DNA of 64,000 bases from Craterostigma plantagineum (taxonomy: Eukaryota > Streptophyta > Magnoliopsida > Lamiales > Linderniaceae): contig JAPQWV010000002.1 in assembly GCA_027422505.1 (NCBI GenBank), positions 30,916,501 to 30,980,500 of the forward strand, in the 5' to 3' direction. Every line of letters starts with the position of its first letter. Positions within the stretch are counted from its first letter, which is position 1. Of this stretch, positions 48,902 through 61,400 are shown piece by piece. A model generated the notes under the pieces. It worked only from the letters and a program-made list of their open reading frames with translations. It was not told the DNA's origin and ran no database searches. The translations under genes were made by a program, and so were the position numbers.

Positions 48902-49780
48902 TCAAACTGACATTGTTGTCATTATCTGACGAGCAAGTCGAGGATCATGTTGTAAAAGCTCCCTCAAGTTGTTCTCAACCTCACCCATCTGCTTTTCTAA
49001 GTACTCCTTCGAGCTCTGTCCAAATACAAAAAAAAAAGACACGTTCTTTTTCTCAGATTATCATCCTAGTTTATATGTTGGTATATGCAAATGGGAGCGG
49101 TTTTCCAAAACATGATATTACTTTGATAGAAATAGTGTTGAGATCATAGTTATATATACCTGCAAAGTAGCAATAGCAGTTTCACTATCCTTTAGCTTTT
49201 GCTCTAAATCTTCCATTAACGTTTTCTTTGGCTCCAAAACAAATCTGCCCCAAACAAACAAAAAACCCCACAAAAAAAGATAATGTATAGTCTTTTGATT
49301 CATCAACTTCACATTACCAAGAAACAACGCAATTAAATGATATCAAACTCATACAATTCTCAAAATTGCAAAGAAACAGAAACACTGACGTTCTGCCAAT
49401 GGATTTGTAGGCATTTGTATCATCAGATACTTGCTTGAGCTCCTCTAAAGTCAAGTAAGCCCTCTTTTTCTCTCCTTCTTTATTCCTCAGCTGATTTTGA
49501 ATCTTCAGAAAACAAGCAGAAAAAAACAGACCCTTGAACATATTTACATTAATGAGAAAAAAGAATTATTTTCTTCCCATAGAATACCGTTCATCAAACA
49601 ACTAACCTGCTTCAGTTTTCCAGTAGTCTCAATCATGCGACCTTGGATTTCAATAAATGCCTGAACAATTAATTCGACAAAAACGATAAAAGCTCACGAA
49701 AAAGAAAACAAATTAAGCAAAGCGACATCTTTGAGATGTAAGCTCAATAGATTTACAGCTCTGTTCGCTTCATCGGCCAT
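48902..49780 (-). CDS. PFD1: Prefoldin subunit 1
   Basis: Five exons: 49780-49757, 49660-49607, 49502-49390, 49244-49160, 49015-48902; in phase, 129 residues, the same size as other plant PFD1. It is a beta-type subunit of the six-subunit prefoldin that hands nascent actin and tubulin to the CCT chaperonin. The protein is two coiled-coil helices around a beta hairpin: N-terminal helix AFIEIQGRMIETTGKLKQ and on through LEELKQVSDD, hairpin YKSIGRTFVLEPK, then C-terminal helix EDLEQKLKDSETAIATLQSS on to ENNLRELLQHDPRLARQ. The 24-base first exon reads MADEANRA and was found from the conserved start. The protein continues in phase through every junction. Confidence 0.93.
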
Positions 49781-50284
49781 CTCTTACTCCGAGCTGCTAA
49801 ATCTCACTTCCTTCCTCACTGAAAGCAGTTCTTCAAAATCTGCAAATGTTGAAAAAAAAAATTAATAACAATTTTGGTTCTACAGTAGCGATGAGGTTAG
49901 CTAATTGGGCTGGAAAAATTGTTGTTGGCTCATCTTTGGGCCGTGAGAGCCCAGATAAATGGGCCAAAGGTCCAACTTTTTAGTAATTATTTTCGTTTTC
50001 ACCTATATTTATTATTTTATAAAGAAAGTATGGATAAAAACTGTAAATTGGTTGTTAATTGACCACTACATTAATTACTATTAAAACTAAAAAGAACTTA
50101 TTAAACTACGTAGCATTAAACTCACAATAACTAACTATTCTATCTTGCATATATCAGTCATTAAACCATCCTCACTAATAATTAATTTTATTTTGTTGCG
50201 CACACATAGTGTGCTAAAAATAGTAGTTTCTAATTACCGTAGTTATTGAATTCAGCCGTTATATAGTTCCAATAAAGGGAAGTT

Positions 50285-50660
50285 TTCACATAAGTACCTC
50301 ACGGCAAAAAAAAACCATCAATCTCTTGTGAGCATTTTTTTATGTTTAGGTGCTCAATAGAATAAAATTTTTACACATGTACCCATTTGACTGAAGGTAC
50401 ATGTACTAGAAATTTAGGTATCATATAAAAACATATTTTGGTACAAAACACTTCGAAAAAGTTATGTTATGCTTATAGAATCACACAACATATTTGGACA
50501 TTAGGTACTACGTAAATACGTGATATAATACCGTAACATACATATAACTATACGTAAACAATGATAAAATGGTACCAACAACCAAAAGGATCTCTATGTG
50601 TAAAAACTTTATTGTACTAGGTACCTATAAGTAAAATTTTCTGATATGATACTGAACTTA
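50285..50660. mobile_element. Dispersed family 2, copy 3 (degenerate)
   Basis: Begins near TTTTCACATAAGTACCTC. The interior repeats AATTTAGGTATCATAT and TGGTAC motifs, then CTAGGTACCTATAAGTAAAA. The right arm is weak. Confidence 0.55.
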
Positions 50661-50964
50661 TAATGTTCTATTCCTATTCTTGTGAGTAATTAAGCATAGA
50701 TACACCTTCAATAATGAATTTCATTTTGTCGCCAAGGTGACCGTCCTAACTATTAAATGAAAAAAACAATGTCGGTTGGAGTCATAAATTAATAGTACAT
50801 TATTAGCCCGACAATCATAAAATAATTTCCTATTGTCATGATTACGAACAAAGCCTACATGAAAAAGGACAACACTAATTAAGTGATATATTTAAAGCTT
50901 CCTAATTGTAAATCTTTAGATTCACACGTGAATGTGCATTTGCTTTATGTGACGGTGAATATTA

Positions 50965-51365
50965 AAGGGGCAATTTGATTTCATGTATCAATATAAGTTT
51001 CATTTAGGTTTCTAAGCCCCGTCAGAAAATTTTTAGTTTTAAGGACTCAATGCACTTCAGTGTTTTTCAGTACCACTTCATAGAACTGTAGTAACATTCC
51101 ATGGACCTACAGTACCACTTCATGGACCTGCAGTACCACTTCATGGTTCTGTAGTACCAATTCATCGTTCTGCAGTACCACTTCATTGGTCCGTAAACAC
51201 ACAAAACGATAGTCCGATGCCAGATCATATCCACTGTATAACACTTATGTAAATTTAGGTCATTATCTCTAAATTTTACATAAATATCTTAACCCTAAAA
51301 ATTTTCTAACAAGGGCTGAAACCTAACTTAAAACATCTTTTGGGGCCTGAAACTTAATTAACAGA
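50965..51365 (+). repeat. Dispersed family 1, copy 5
   Basis: About six units of CAGTACCACTTCATGGACCTG (51065-51190), flanked by TTTAGTTTTAAGGACTCAAT and CATCTTTTGGGGCCTGAAAC, nearly the same flanks as copy 4. Confidence 0.8.
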
Positions 51366-52869
51366 ATATTAAATCATATGATCTCATCGCTACTTTAGTA
51401 TTATTAGAATATAGTTACATTATTAAATGCTTCTTAGAAAAATGTCTCTCATGGTGACTAAAAATTGACTTATAATTTGTATAATTAATGTTTCTCCTTG
51501 GACCAAGTGTGACCCTAATTAAATCTATATAACGTTAAAATGGAGTATAGTTGCCTCGAGGTTGAAAAATCTTTTAATTTTTATGCTTTATTGAATAATA
51601 TTTTCCTTACATTGAATGCGAGATCTCACCTCACTATATTATCTATTTTAATTCGCAAAATTGCATCGTAGATGACGCCGACTTGCAGGGAATTAATCAA
51701 ATTTCGTTGCATATAACGTGACTTCATTACTTAGTTGTTCACAATATGATATATATTTGTGTGTATGTGTGTGATATAAAACAATAATATACTATATAGT
51801 ACATAGTTTTGGAAATGTAATATGCGTAGTCAAGTCAATCAGTGTACTAAAAGAAAAAAAATAACGTGTGGTACAGATGGCAAAAGCGCGTAGACGCATG
51901 AGTCAACGTTGATTTTTCGTACCTTTTATTTTTCTACTTAGCTAGAGACACTTAATAAATAATTTATAGAGTATCTTTTAAATACGTAATACCATAACGC
52001 AAGTCTATGCTCGCTAGCTAACTAAGATTTTGACATACTTGATGATATGTATTGACGTCGACCCACCTTAGTGAAAAATGGACAATAACATGTGAATTTA
52101 CAAACAGATCTATATTAGAATTACTAGTACATATAGCACACCCAATGTCTATGAAGATATATCATTTATTTTATATTTTAGTTACATTATATATTAAGTT
52201 GTTTAACAAGTATAGTTTTTAATTTAAGGACAAATATTAAATTATAATTAATCAATTAATTGTAAATTGTAACTAAGAAATTAAGGATAAAAGTATAGTT
52301 AAGTAATTAAGGCTAAAATTATAAATAATTAAATTAACTCTCATCTACCCTACATTCCTTACATGTTTCCATCACTTTCTTCTAGAAAGTTTCACAATTA
52401 AATTAAACTTCTCACTGCATGCATGTCCACAAATGCAACGGTAACCAAGAAAATGATAACCAACACGAGGGGTATTATGGTAATTAAGAGTCGTTGATGT
52501 GGAAAAAAGCAGCTTTATTTGGTTTTGGAATTTTGCAATCAGCCAATATTATATGAATGGGTGTCACACTCCACGTAATTCCCATATCATCGAATCGAAG
52601 GAACGCAAACGTTGTAATCAAAAGTGTTTGTCACTCAACTCTTCTCTTTCCGCCATTAAAAATCACATCTTTAATCGTTTTGAAGCAAGCAAAGACTTTA
52701 ATTTACTGCATACATTCTCTGATAATCGAAGGGATCGTTCTTCGTAGAGGAGTGCTTTGCAATTTTCCCTTGAGAGTCATTCGATTTTAACAGTAACTGA
52801 AAAGTAGATTAGAGGCATTTTTTTTGGGATTAATGGCTATGGAAACGTGAATCTGTTTGAAGTTGTGAT

Positions 52870-55384
52870 ATGGGTTCTTGTTTAAGCGTTGATGAAGGTT
52901 CTTCGAAGAAGCAGATATCAAACAGATCTTCAACTTCAAGTATAACAACACAAGGTAGTTTATTGTTCAGTTTTTGCCCTCATTATATAAGTTATCATCT
53001 GTGCAATTTCTGGGTCTTTTTATCCTTTATGTGTCTTTGTTTTAAGTTGGGCATTCAATGACTTTGAACTGAAGACCATCCCTGCAACAGTTTGTAAGAA
53101 TTAGTTCTTCTATTTTTGATAGTGAAGTAAATCATCTGTGTAAACGATGCAATAGATGCAGGAAAAATGGTGGGTCAATGTCTCGCTACAAAAAATGGTG
53201 GTTCAAAGTCTTCTTGATATTGGGCATGATATATCTTCACTAACTTCTGTTGAGTTCATTTTCATTTCTGCTACAAATTTATCCCTAAAAATCTCCTACG
53301 AATTTCAGGCACAAGCGACGAAATCCCCAATTCGCCCCTGAAATCGGTCTCTGTTAATTCATCGTCGATCGTCGTAATTCCCCTAAATGTGAAGGACCTA
53401 CGCCAAAATCCCATCAACAGCAACCTCGATATATTCACTTACGAGGAGATGAAAATGGCAACCAAGCATTTTCGCCCCGATCAAGTTCTTGGCAATGGAG
53501 GCTTTGGCATCGTATACAAAGGAGTAATCGATAGCAATGTGAGGCCTTCTTATAACAAAACGACACAAGTCGCCATCAAAGAGCTCGACCCTGAAGGTCT
53601 ACAAGGAGACAGAGAATGGCTGGTAATAATAATAATAATAATCTCAGTTTGCCTTATTACAGCTAAAAAATGAACACTTTTTGAATTTCCAGGCAGAAGT
53701 GAACTACTTAGGTCAGCTTAGACATAGTAACTTAGTGAAACTGATCGGTTATTGCTGCGAGGGAGACCATAGGCTTTTGGTCTATGAGTATATGGCTTTG
53801 GGGAGCCTTGAGAAACATCTATTCTTACGTAAGCATCGAAGGAAATAACTCTCAATATCTCTTACGTTCGATTTAAGATTAGCTTTGCATATGTTTTTAT
53901 TTATGGCCTTTTTGTAGGAGTAAGAGCTGCACTAACATGGCAGAAGAGGTTGAAGATCGCATTGGACGCTGCGAAGGGGCTGGCTTTTCTTCACGGCGTG
54001 GACAATCCCATCATTTACAGGGATTTCAAGACTTCGAATATCTTGCTCGATAAGGTTAGTTTTTTTTTTCCATTCGAATTAGAGCAAAAGCCAAAAGTCT
54101 TGTTATTGTTTATAGTTTGCTTCTCTTACCTTTTGATGGAAAAAAAAAGGTTGTCTTGGTTGATTATTGTACTGCGAAACCTTAGGATTTCAACGCGAAG
54201 CTCTCGGATTTCGGGCTGGCGAGGGTGGGGCCCACGGGGGACCAGACCCACGTGTCGACCCGTGTGATGGGTACGTATGGCTATGCTGCGCCCGAGTATG
54301 TAATGACCGGTGAGTGTCTTTAAACATCACAATTTTCGAAAAAGCCTTACATTCTAAGTTGGGTTAGTTATTTTTTCAGCCTTGTAATTCGGGGAGGTGC
54401 CTATATGGGGACTGACAATTTAGGGCATGTCATTATACGGACAACAACTTTCTGAATTAAGCAATTTAGGGATACATCAGAATCCTTTCTTTTCTCCGAA
54501 TTGCTTAATTTAAAAGCTATTGTCCGTATTATGTCATCCCGTAAATTCTCCAGAACCTAGGTTGTACGTTGGGACTCTTATTTTGGAATAAAATATAGGG
54601 TTGCGATGTATAACGTCTTAAATGACTTAATTTTGAAAGTTTATCCATATCATGTCAATTCTTCAGAACCCTAGATTATATGTGGGAACCTTAGAACTTG
54701 AGGCAAAGAAAGTCTAGGGCTCCGACGTATATTGTCTCTAAATTAACATAATTTTGAAAGTTGTTATCCATATAATGTCATCCCCTAAATTCTCTATCTC
54801 TCTCTCTCTCTCTATGTATATATATATTGTCACCCTCTAAGTTACAGGACTAAATAACTTCTTATAATAACATTTATACTCTCCGCCTGTTTTTTTCCCC
54901 AGGACATTTAACGGCGAGGAGCGATGTTTACGGCTTCGGCGTGGTCCTGCTCGAGATGCTCATAGGAAGGCGAGCCATGGACAAGAGCCGACCTAGCCGT
55001 GAGCACAACCTCGTGGAGTGGGCCCGACCCATCCTAAACCACAACAAAAAGCTCCTACGAATCCTCGACCCGAGGATCGAGGGTCAATTTTCTATCAAAA
55101 CCCTAACGAAGGTTGCCAACCTGACCTACCAGTGCCTGAGTCAGAACCCCAAGGGTCGGCCCACGATGAGCCAGGCGGTCGATATCCTCGAGCCGCTCGT
55201 GGCCCACGAGACGAGCCAAGGGGACGTGGGTTTGGATAGCAGTGGAGGGAGCGTTACGCTTTACGAGGCGAAGGGCTTTGGCTCGTGTAATAAGGAGAGG
55301 GACGAAAGGGATCGAATGGTTAAGAGCGAAAGCGAGAGGAAGTTATTCGAGAGCGAGCCTCCGAAGGAGTGCGACGTTTTATAA
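52870..55384 (+). CDS. PBL17: Receptor-like cytoplasmic kinase, PBL17-like (RLCK-VII)
   Basis: Six exons: 52870-52954, 53309-53622, 53693-53828, 53918-54054, 54186-54309, 54903-55384; in phase, 425 residues. It starts MGSC, an N-myristoylation plus palmitoylation signal for plasma-membrane anchoring. The kinase domain (about 83-365) has a glycine loop [12 protein letters not shown] (89-100), ATP-binding lysine in VAIK (K119), the RLCK-VII catalytic loop [11 protein letters not shown] with Y in place of H of HRD, DFG, and the activation segment ending [10 protein letters not shown]. The C-terminal tail is Ser/Glu-rich. RLCK-VII kinases relay signals from pattern receptors. [17 protein letters not shown] and LSQNPKGRP are strongest for the PBL17 group. 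The subgroup is from memory; the family is certain. Confidence 0.92.
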
Positions 55385-55862
55385 GGCTTCGCCCGACGGC
55401 GATGTTGTTGTTGTTTGATTAGGGTTTTTTTCGTAAGAATGCTATGCTCGCCTTTTTTCTGCGTATTTAGAACATGTTCAAGTGAAATGAATAATGTTGG
55501 GGTAAAAATGGCTCCTTTGTGATAAGTTACACATCAATGCAACATACCTATTCACTCAGTTTGACATGTGACATATTAATTTAGGTGTAATGACAATTAT
55601 GAGTGTTTAAACGTAGGTGAGCCAAGTTGATGTAACATGGTTAATTAATATTTTTTTTTTGGTGCTATTAAGTTAACACGAATGATAGTTTCAGGACACA
55701 CAACTTCCTTAAGGATTTGTAATTTTAGGATCCTTGGAAGTCAAGGCATGTCACCGTTACTATATAAATAGCAATAATAACAATAATAATAATACTAATA
55801 CATGCCATTGATTAACGGAAATTAATACATAAATTTTGATTATTGTAACATCTTGGAACCAA
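55385..55862. other. Intergenic between convergent kinase and PLA2 genes
   Basis: About 480 bp with the two facing 3' UTRs and a short AATAAT run near 55775-55800. Nothing else was seen. Confidence 0.6.
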
Positions 55863-57016
55863 TTATGGTTTACCAAAGACTTTCCCAGCAACGATAGCAG
55901 CTTTGACCACCTTTTCAATGGCCTTAGGAACCTCGTCGGCTTTGCAAGTGTTTCCTCTAAACGAAGGTGCCCCAGATTTCTTGTACGCCTCCACACATTC
56001 TAGAAGTTCTTTGTTACATTTCTGGCTCAAATAATCATCTGCACATATATAAATATATATAATATTAATTAGTACCAACAACCAATTAATTAATTTAAAA
56101 TCACAGATCAATTTGTACTAACTGCAAACATTGAAGTAATATATACACGCTCACACACGCACACAATCACACACACACACACACATAATATATTCTTTGT
56201 GGTGCAATGGACTTGCCAACTAAAACTAGGTAACTTTGCAAGAAAGAAACGAGAGATATTATAAGGAAATTAATCGTTTAACATAGCATTAGAGTTCAAT
56301 CCAAGATGTCATGAGTACGAAACCTAAAAAAAAATTCCACGATTAAGCTTAAAAGTTAAATATGATCAACCTGGACTTGAGGTGAAGCGGTTGAAAATGT
56401 GTATATAAAGCTTTAGATGAGATGCCCAAGCACTAAAAAAATGGGGTATATTTCTAAAAAAATGGGCTCAAATAATATACAAACGAAATAAATTGCTATT
56501 TTTTGTAAATAATAGATGTAATTAAGAAACTCACTTCCCATTTTGGATATGCAGAGATCATGACGCATGCAACAAGCATCTAAACGGTCACACGGCTGCT
56601 CTCCTGCGCACCCAGTGTATAAAAGCCCACAATATTTCCCGTATCTCAGAAATGGTGGAGCTGAAATAATATATATAATATTTAAAAAACGGATAATATT
56701 CTTAATCTTAATTTACATGAGAAAATTGGATAGTAGAAATGTACCGTCACAGAACATCGATTCACATGTCCTGCTGCACTGTTTAAACTACATATAATAT
56801 TATATTATATTGTGAGAGAGGATACATATATGTCTTCGTTCTTGAAGAAAATCAAATGTAATAATGAAATGGAATTAAGACAGAGCTTTATTAGTTTACC
56901 AAGTTAAGGCCTGCGTGTGCGTGGAGGCCGATGTTAAGTGCTCCTACGAGACCGAAGACTGTCATAGCGTAAGCACACAAGAAAACCGCCATCTTCATCG
57001 ACGACTTGTTAGCCAT
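55863..57016 (-). CDS. PLA2-ALPHA: Secretory phospholipase A2, alpha type
   Basis: Four exons: 57016-56900, 56787-56745, 56660-56535, 56038-55863; in phase, 153 residues. It hydrolyses the sn-2 acyl chain of phospholipids with calcium, in the secretory pathway and apoplast. After a signal peptide (about 1-25) the mature protein has 12 cysteines, the usual plant number, the calcium loop YGKYCG (60-65) and the catalytic His-Asp pair in DACCMRHD (H87-D88). NDYLSQKC follows, and the C terminus IVAGKVFGKP resembles the alpha isoform. Exon 3 ends inside GGAA with donor GTGAGT, and exon 2 could use one of two acceptors six to nine bases apart. This is an ordinary plant lipid enzyme. Confidence 0.93.
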
Positions 57017-57354
57017 TTGTGATTGATTGTTTGGTTGTTTTTTCTTTTCGAAGCTTGTTACATATATGTAATATATGTTTGTATGTATGTGAGGTCAAAG
57101 TAAAGAAGAAGAAAGGGAATGAATAAAGTGAGGCGATTATAACAGATGAGTTTAATTTAGTTAGCTTTTTCTTGATATATGTCGCCCGTGACTTTGTACA
57201 ACTGTACTACTCTTGTGCTTCACGTTCTTTACCCAAAGGGGAATGATCTTAGCCTCTTGTTTTATTTTTTATTTATTTTCTTTGTTTTATTCCTTTATTA
57301 GGATTAATTCTTTTGGCGTCTTGTATTTAAGGAAGGGTGACACTGACAGTATAC

Positions 57355-57765
57355 CCTAAAATTTTGGGGAATTTAGGTTTCAGTTCCCAATTTAAGTTTC
57401 AATTAAAGTTCAACCCCTGTCAAAAAATTCATAGTTTTAAGGACTCAGTTTTTTTCAGAAATACTTCATAGTTCTCCGATACCACTTCATGGGTCTGTGG
57501 TAACATTTCATGGGTCTGTGGTAACACTTCATGGGTCTGTGGTACCAATTCATGGGTCTGTGGTAACAGTCCATGGTCTATGGTAACACTTCATGGGTCT
57601 GTGGTAATACTTCATGGGTCTGTGGTAACAAACACATGGATTCTTTTCTCTAAATGAAACTTCAATTGGGTCCTTATATATAAATGAAACTTACATGGGT
57701 CTTATCTCTAATTGAAAATATGAATTGGGGTCTGACTTGTAATTTGTACTAAATTTTTTTCGTCC
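57355..57765 (+). repeat. Dispersed family 1, copy 6
   Basis: About eight units of CACTTCATGGGTCTGTGGTA (57480-57630), flanked by CATAGTTTTAAGGACTCAG and TTGGGGTCTGACTTG-type text. It has the most regular array in the window. Confidence 0.8.
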
Positions 57766-58069
57766 CAATTTTAGACAGTCTAAGAAATAAGCATATTTAT
57801 GACAATTAACGCCTAAAAAACCAAATCCGGACGTAAAAAGGGTTTCTCGCGTTAGTACTTAATTCCAAAATTGCTTTTAAGCTTCTTTTTTTTTTTTTGG
57901 TTCTTTTAATTTATGGGACTCTGTAAGGCCATTCGGATAATGTACTGAGACTAGAAAAACAATTACGAATTTCTATTATAGTAAAGTAACTATAGATCTC
58001 TATATATCATCGTCCACGTGTAAAAGATGAGTCGAATTGTCTCATCCATTGAAGCTTATTACGAGATTA

Positions 58070-58290
58070 TGATTGGTCGAGTTTCAACTCGAGCTTTATC
58101 GTAACTGATTGCAAGATCACGAGCTTGCAGGTGATGTTTTGTTTTAAAAACAATAAATAAATAAAACTTGCTACTGTAATTTTATAAATTCCCCAAGCTC
58201 GAACTTGCTCGACTAAACGAGCTAATGATTCACAATTATTATTATTGTTATTATTATTCTTGTTATTGTTGTTGTTATTATTAGCGGGCT
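58070..58290. repeat. GAGCTCGA-type repeat and ATT microsatellite
   Basis: GAGTTTCAACTCGAGC and AAGCTCGAACTTGCTCGA arms resemble the repeat in the MLP1 intron at 28441. A TTATTG/ATT tract lies at 58235-58282. Confidence 0.5.
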
Positions 58291-58467
58291 TCATGAAAGA
58301 TTTTAAATAAAAATGGAGCTCCTTCAATTTCAATCAACAACATATTAGTCACACTCGCACCAAAATACGTATAGCAAGACAACGACTGCATATACATGCA
58401 TTATTATAACTCACGTGTATATTTTATGTATTCATAAAATTAAAAGGGTTTAGGTATAAGATACTTG

Positions 58468-61400
58468 CTAGGATAAGTTCCAATGCTTACCACCTCTCAT
58501 ACTAAACTTCTTCAACCTTCCAAAGAACATAACTATTATAAGTACGATTTTGCCCTTCTGACTCCATCTCCCTGCGAATCCATAAGCTGCGTCTTTACAA
58601 TAATACCCTTCGCTGTTTATCCTTCTCTCACAGCTGTAGCCCACTGAGAATCCGACATTTCCGTACGCACTGCAATAAAAATTTATATTAAATAAAATAA
58701 GTATTATGACGTGTGCGCGCTCGAATGATTGGATAGCAAGATATGTGAGTGATGACGTGTCACCTGATCACTTCGACGACGACGTTTAGGACGCTGAAGT
58801 TGATGGGATCGCTTCTCATCTTCTCTCTCTCGGTGATACAAATGAGGATTATGAATATTACGAGGTAAGATAATTGGGAGAGCTTTAAATAAGTCCAAAT
58901 ATTTTCTTTTTTCTTTTCGTTTTCATTAGTGTCTTCGCCTTCGATCGTAGAAATTTCGTCGTCTGCTTCGTCGGATGGTAAGAACGATGTGTACGGTGGG
59001 AGATACCTGCGAAAAACATACGATTTTTTTTTATAAGATTTTAATGTGTAGGCAAGCATAAATTTGAATCGTCATGAAATATGAGTTTTTCGAATTTGGA
59101 AATAATTTGGAAAATAAATCGCAAAGAGTCCAAATCCCAAGTTGCTGCTGACGTGGAATATTTTGCTACCCCGGCTTGGAAGTTGGGCTGCCGTGGAATA
59201 TTTTTCTACCCAAGCTATGATTCTTCATTTATTTTGTCTCGAATAATGATTGAATACCCTAATTTGTTGATCCACAATATATTTATAGATCTAGATTCAT
59301 GATCGTGTGGAGTACGTAATATGTTACGTCTCCCCTGTTATTCTATTACAAGAAAATAGATCAAATCTTGCTCTTGATGATATCTATGAATAGTCATCCA
59401 TATACATTTGGAATCTTATTCCGATACCCTAACAATTAACATTTAAAAGTAGGACATGACATACAATCGAGAATAACCGTTAGTGCCCATCTTCTTACAT
59501 TTAGATACTACATATTGAATTAATTTACTACGATACGATACGATCTCATGAACCCAACTTATTCATCTCCAAAAAACGACACCTCAAGGTAGTAAATATT
59601 CCATGCAAGGACGACCACATATAATTATATTCATGCACAATTGTAGTAATAAATAAAAAGAGCGAAAATCTAACCTAAAAGTCATTGGTCAAGTCAACCC
59701 TATCTAAATCCAAATCCAACTTCATGATTTAAGAAGGACCCATCGATGTCTAACATAGTATCAGATCAAGTTCGATTCTGCTCATCGTCACCTGATTCAC
59801 ATGTCCACGTGTTAGGCCAGTCCTATACGTGAGGGGACTGTTGAGATTCTAAGAATAGGTATTGTCCCAAATCGAGTAATTCAAACTATTCGAGCCGCTA
59901 TATCTATATAAGAGGCTTTCTCCTCCTATCATCAGTTGGTTTTAGGAAATGGCTATAAATATAAAAGTGAGAAAAAAGAAACTCACATCATAAAGACAAA
60001 CATGACCAAGACCGCCGACGAAACCTCGGAGAGATCGACAACGGACTCGCCCGCATGCCTGGAATTCACCACCTGAAACAAAGACCCCACGAACCGCTCG
60101 TAGCCACTCAGACCGCCTGTCATCGAACCACGGTCCAACTCCAATCCGCAGAAGACGACCATCTGCACCGCCACGAGCCCGAGTACCGTAACCGCGAGCC
60201 AGGCAGTTCGAGCCCTAGTGAGCAGATGGTCGTAACTGTTGGAAAATATAGTATATATATATATATATATATATGTGAATTAGAAAATGATAAACTTCCT
60301 GCAAAGTTTAAGCTTTTAGGTAAAGTGGTCATTCAACAGTACCCCAGGCGGCTCGAGTTCTTCAGGATGTAGTCGTACTCCTCCTTCCCAGTGCACCTCC
60401 ATAGGGCCCACACGGTTAGTCTTAGGCAGACTGGGTACACAGTGTTTCCAAGGAGGACGAGCATACCCACGACAAGGAGGATCCCGGGATATTTTCTGAA
60501 GGCCATCATGTTCTCATTCGTGGGAACGAACCCGCAGTTGACGAAAGTCGAGACGGCGGTGAATACTGAGAAGGTGGAGACTCTCAGGCCCTTTTTCCAG
60601 AGGATTTGTCTCGCTGTCGGGACGGCGGTCAGGTAGACAGAGATAAGGGTGGACCCCGCCGAGTTGACAATGAATAGGTAGCCCACGGCTGTGAACATTA
60701 GGGTTCTGATCGATTTGTTGCGTTGTAGCGCATCTTTGTCGTCATGGTTGGCATGTCCTTCATCTCCTTTCTCTTGTTCTGAGTCGGGACTTCCTTGCTG
60801 TTGGAAATAAAATATATATATAAATTTAAAATACGATGTAGTCCCTCAAAAGTGTAAACTTTTAGGTGAAGTGGTCATTCAGCGCGCTATCAGAACTCAA
60901 AAAGGCCAAGGAGGCCTTGAGTGCGAACCCATAGTGCCCATTTAAGAAAAAGGCAGTTTAAGATATAAATCAGCCTAGACTGGGAAGAGTCAGTCCATTT
61001 AAGAAAATTACTCATCTAGGGTTGTATAGTTGCCTAATTTAATATTCCCTCCGTCCCGAAAGTTTTTGTACATTTTACTAAAGCGGACGTCCCACATCTT
61101 TTATACATTTCCTTTTTTAACAAAAAACTATCACAAACAATCAATATAATAATATTAAATATCATCAAAAGACGTACACTTTTTTACCTTTCCAACACAC
61201 TATATTATTAAAATATCCAGTTTCTTAATTCTCATGTCAATACCCAAATGTCCATAAACTTATGGGACGGAGGGAGTATTAATTTAAAATATTATGCAGT
61301 TCCTTAAACTTCTAAGTGAGTTGATCATTGGACATACTTGCACAGACGCCTTCATTCTGTTACTACCACAAACTTGTCCTTGTCTGCTGCCCGGCCGCCA

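Larger units (their letters stand above)
49781..52869. other. Intergenic between divergent PFD1 and PBL17-like genes
   Basis: Contains a family 2 copy (50285-50660), a family 1 copy (50965-51365) and long AT-rich stretches without coding signal. The final 350 bp probably include the 5' UTR of the kinase gene; an open frame at 52499-52747 has no family match and lies in this leader. Confidence 0.5.
57017..58467. other. Intergenic between PLA2 and HKT1
   Basis: PLA2 promoter on the left, a family 1 copy (57355-57765), a GAGCTCGA-type fragment (58070-58290) and the HKT1 3' UTR. No gene was seen. Confidence 0.55.

Noticed and set aside
52499..52747. 82-codon open frame upstream of the kinase
   Set aside because: It lies in the probable promoter or leader and resembles no known protein; an upstream ORF role is possible but unsupported.
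57480..57630. Array of regular 20-nt units that might resemble a CRISPR array
   Set aside because: The units are head to tail with no unique spacers, no cas genes are present, and the context is a plant nuclear genome.
59700..59960. Possible solo LTR or SINE in HKT1 intron 3 (ATAGTATCAGATC, then GTTCGATTC)
   Set aside because: The text resembles plant retroelement fragments, but I could not find paired ends or a target duplication, so no feature is called.
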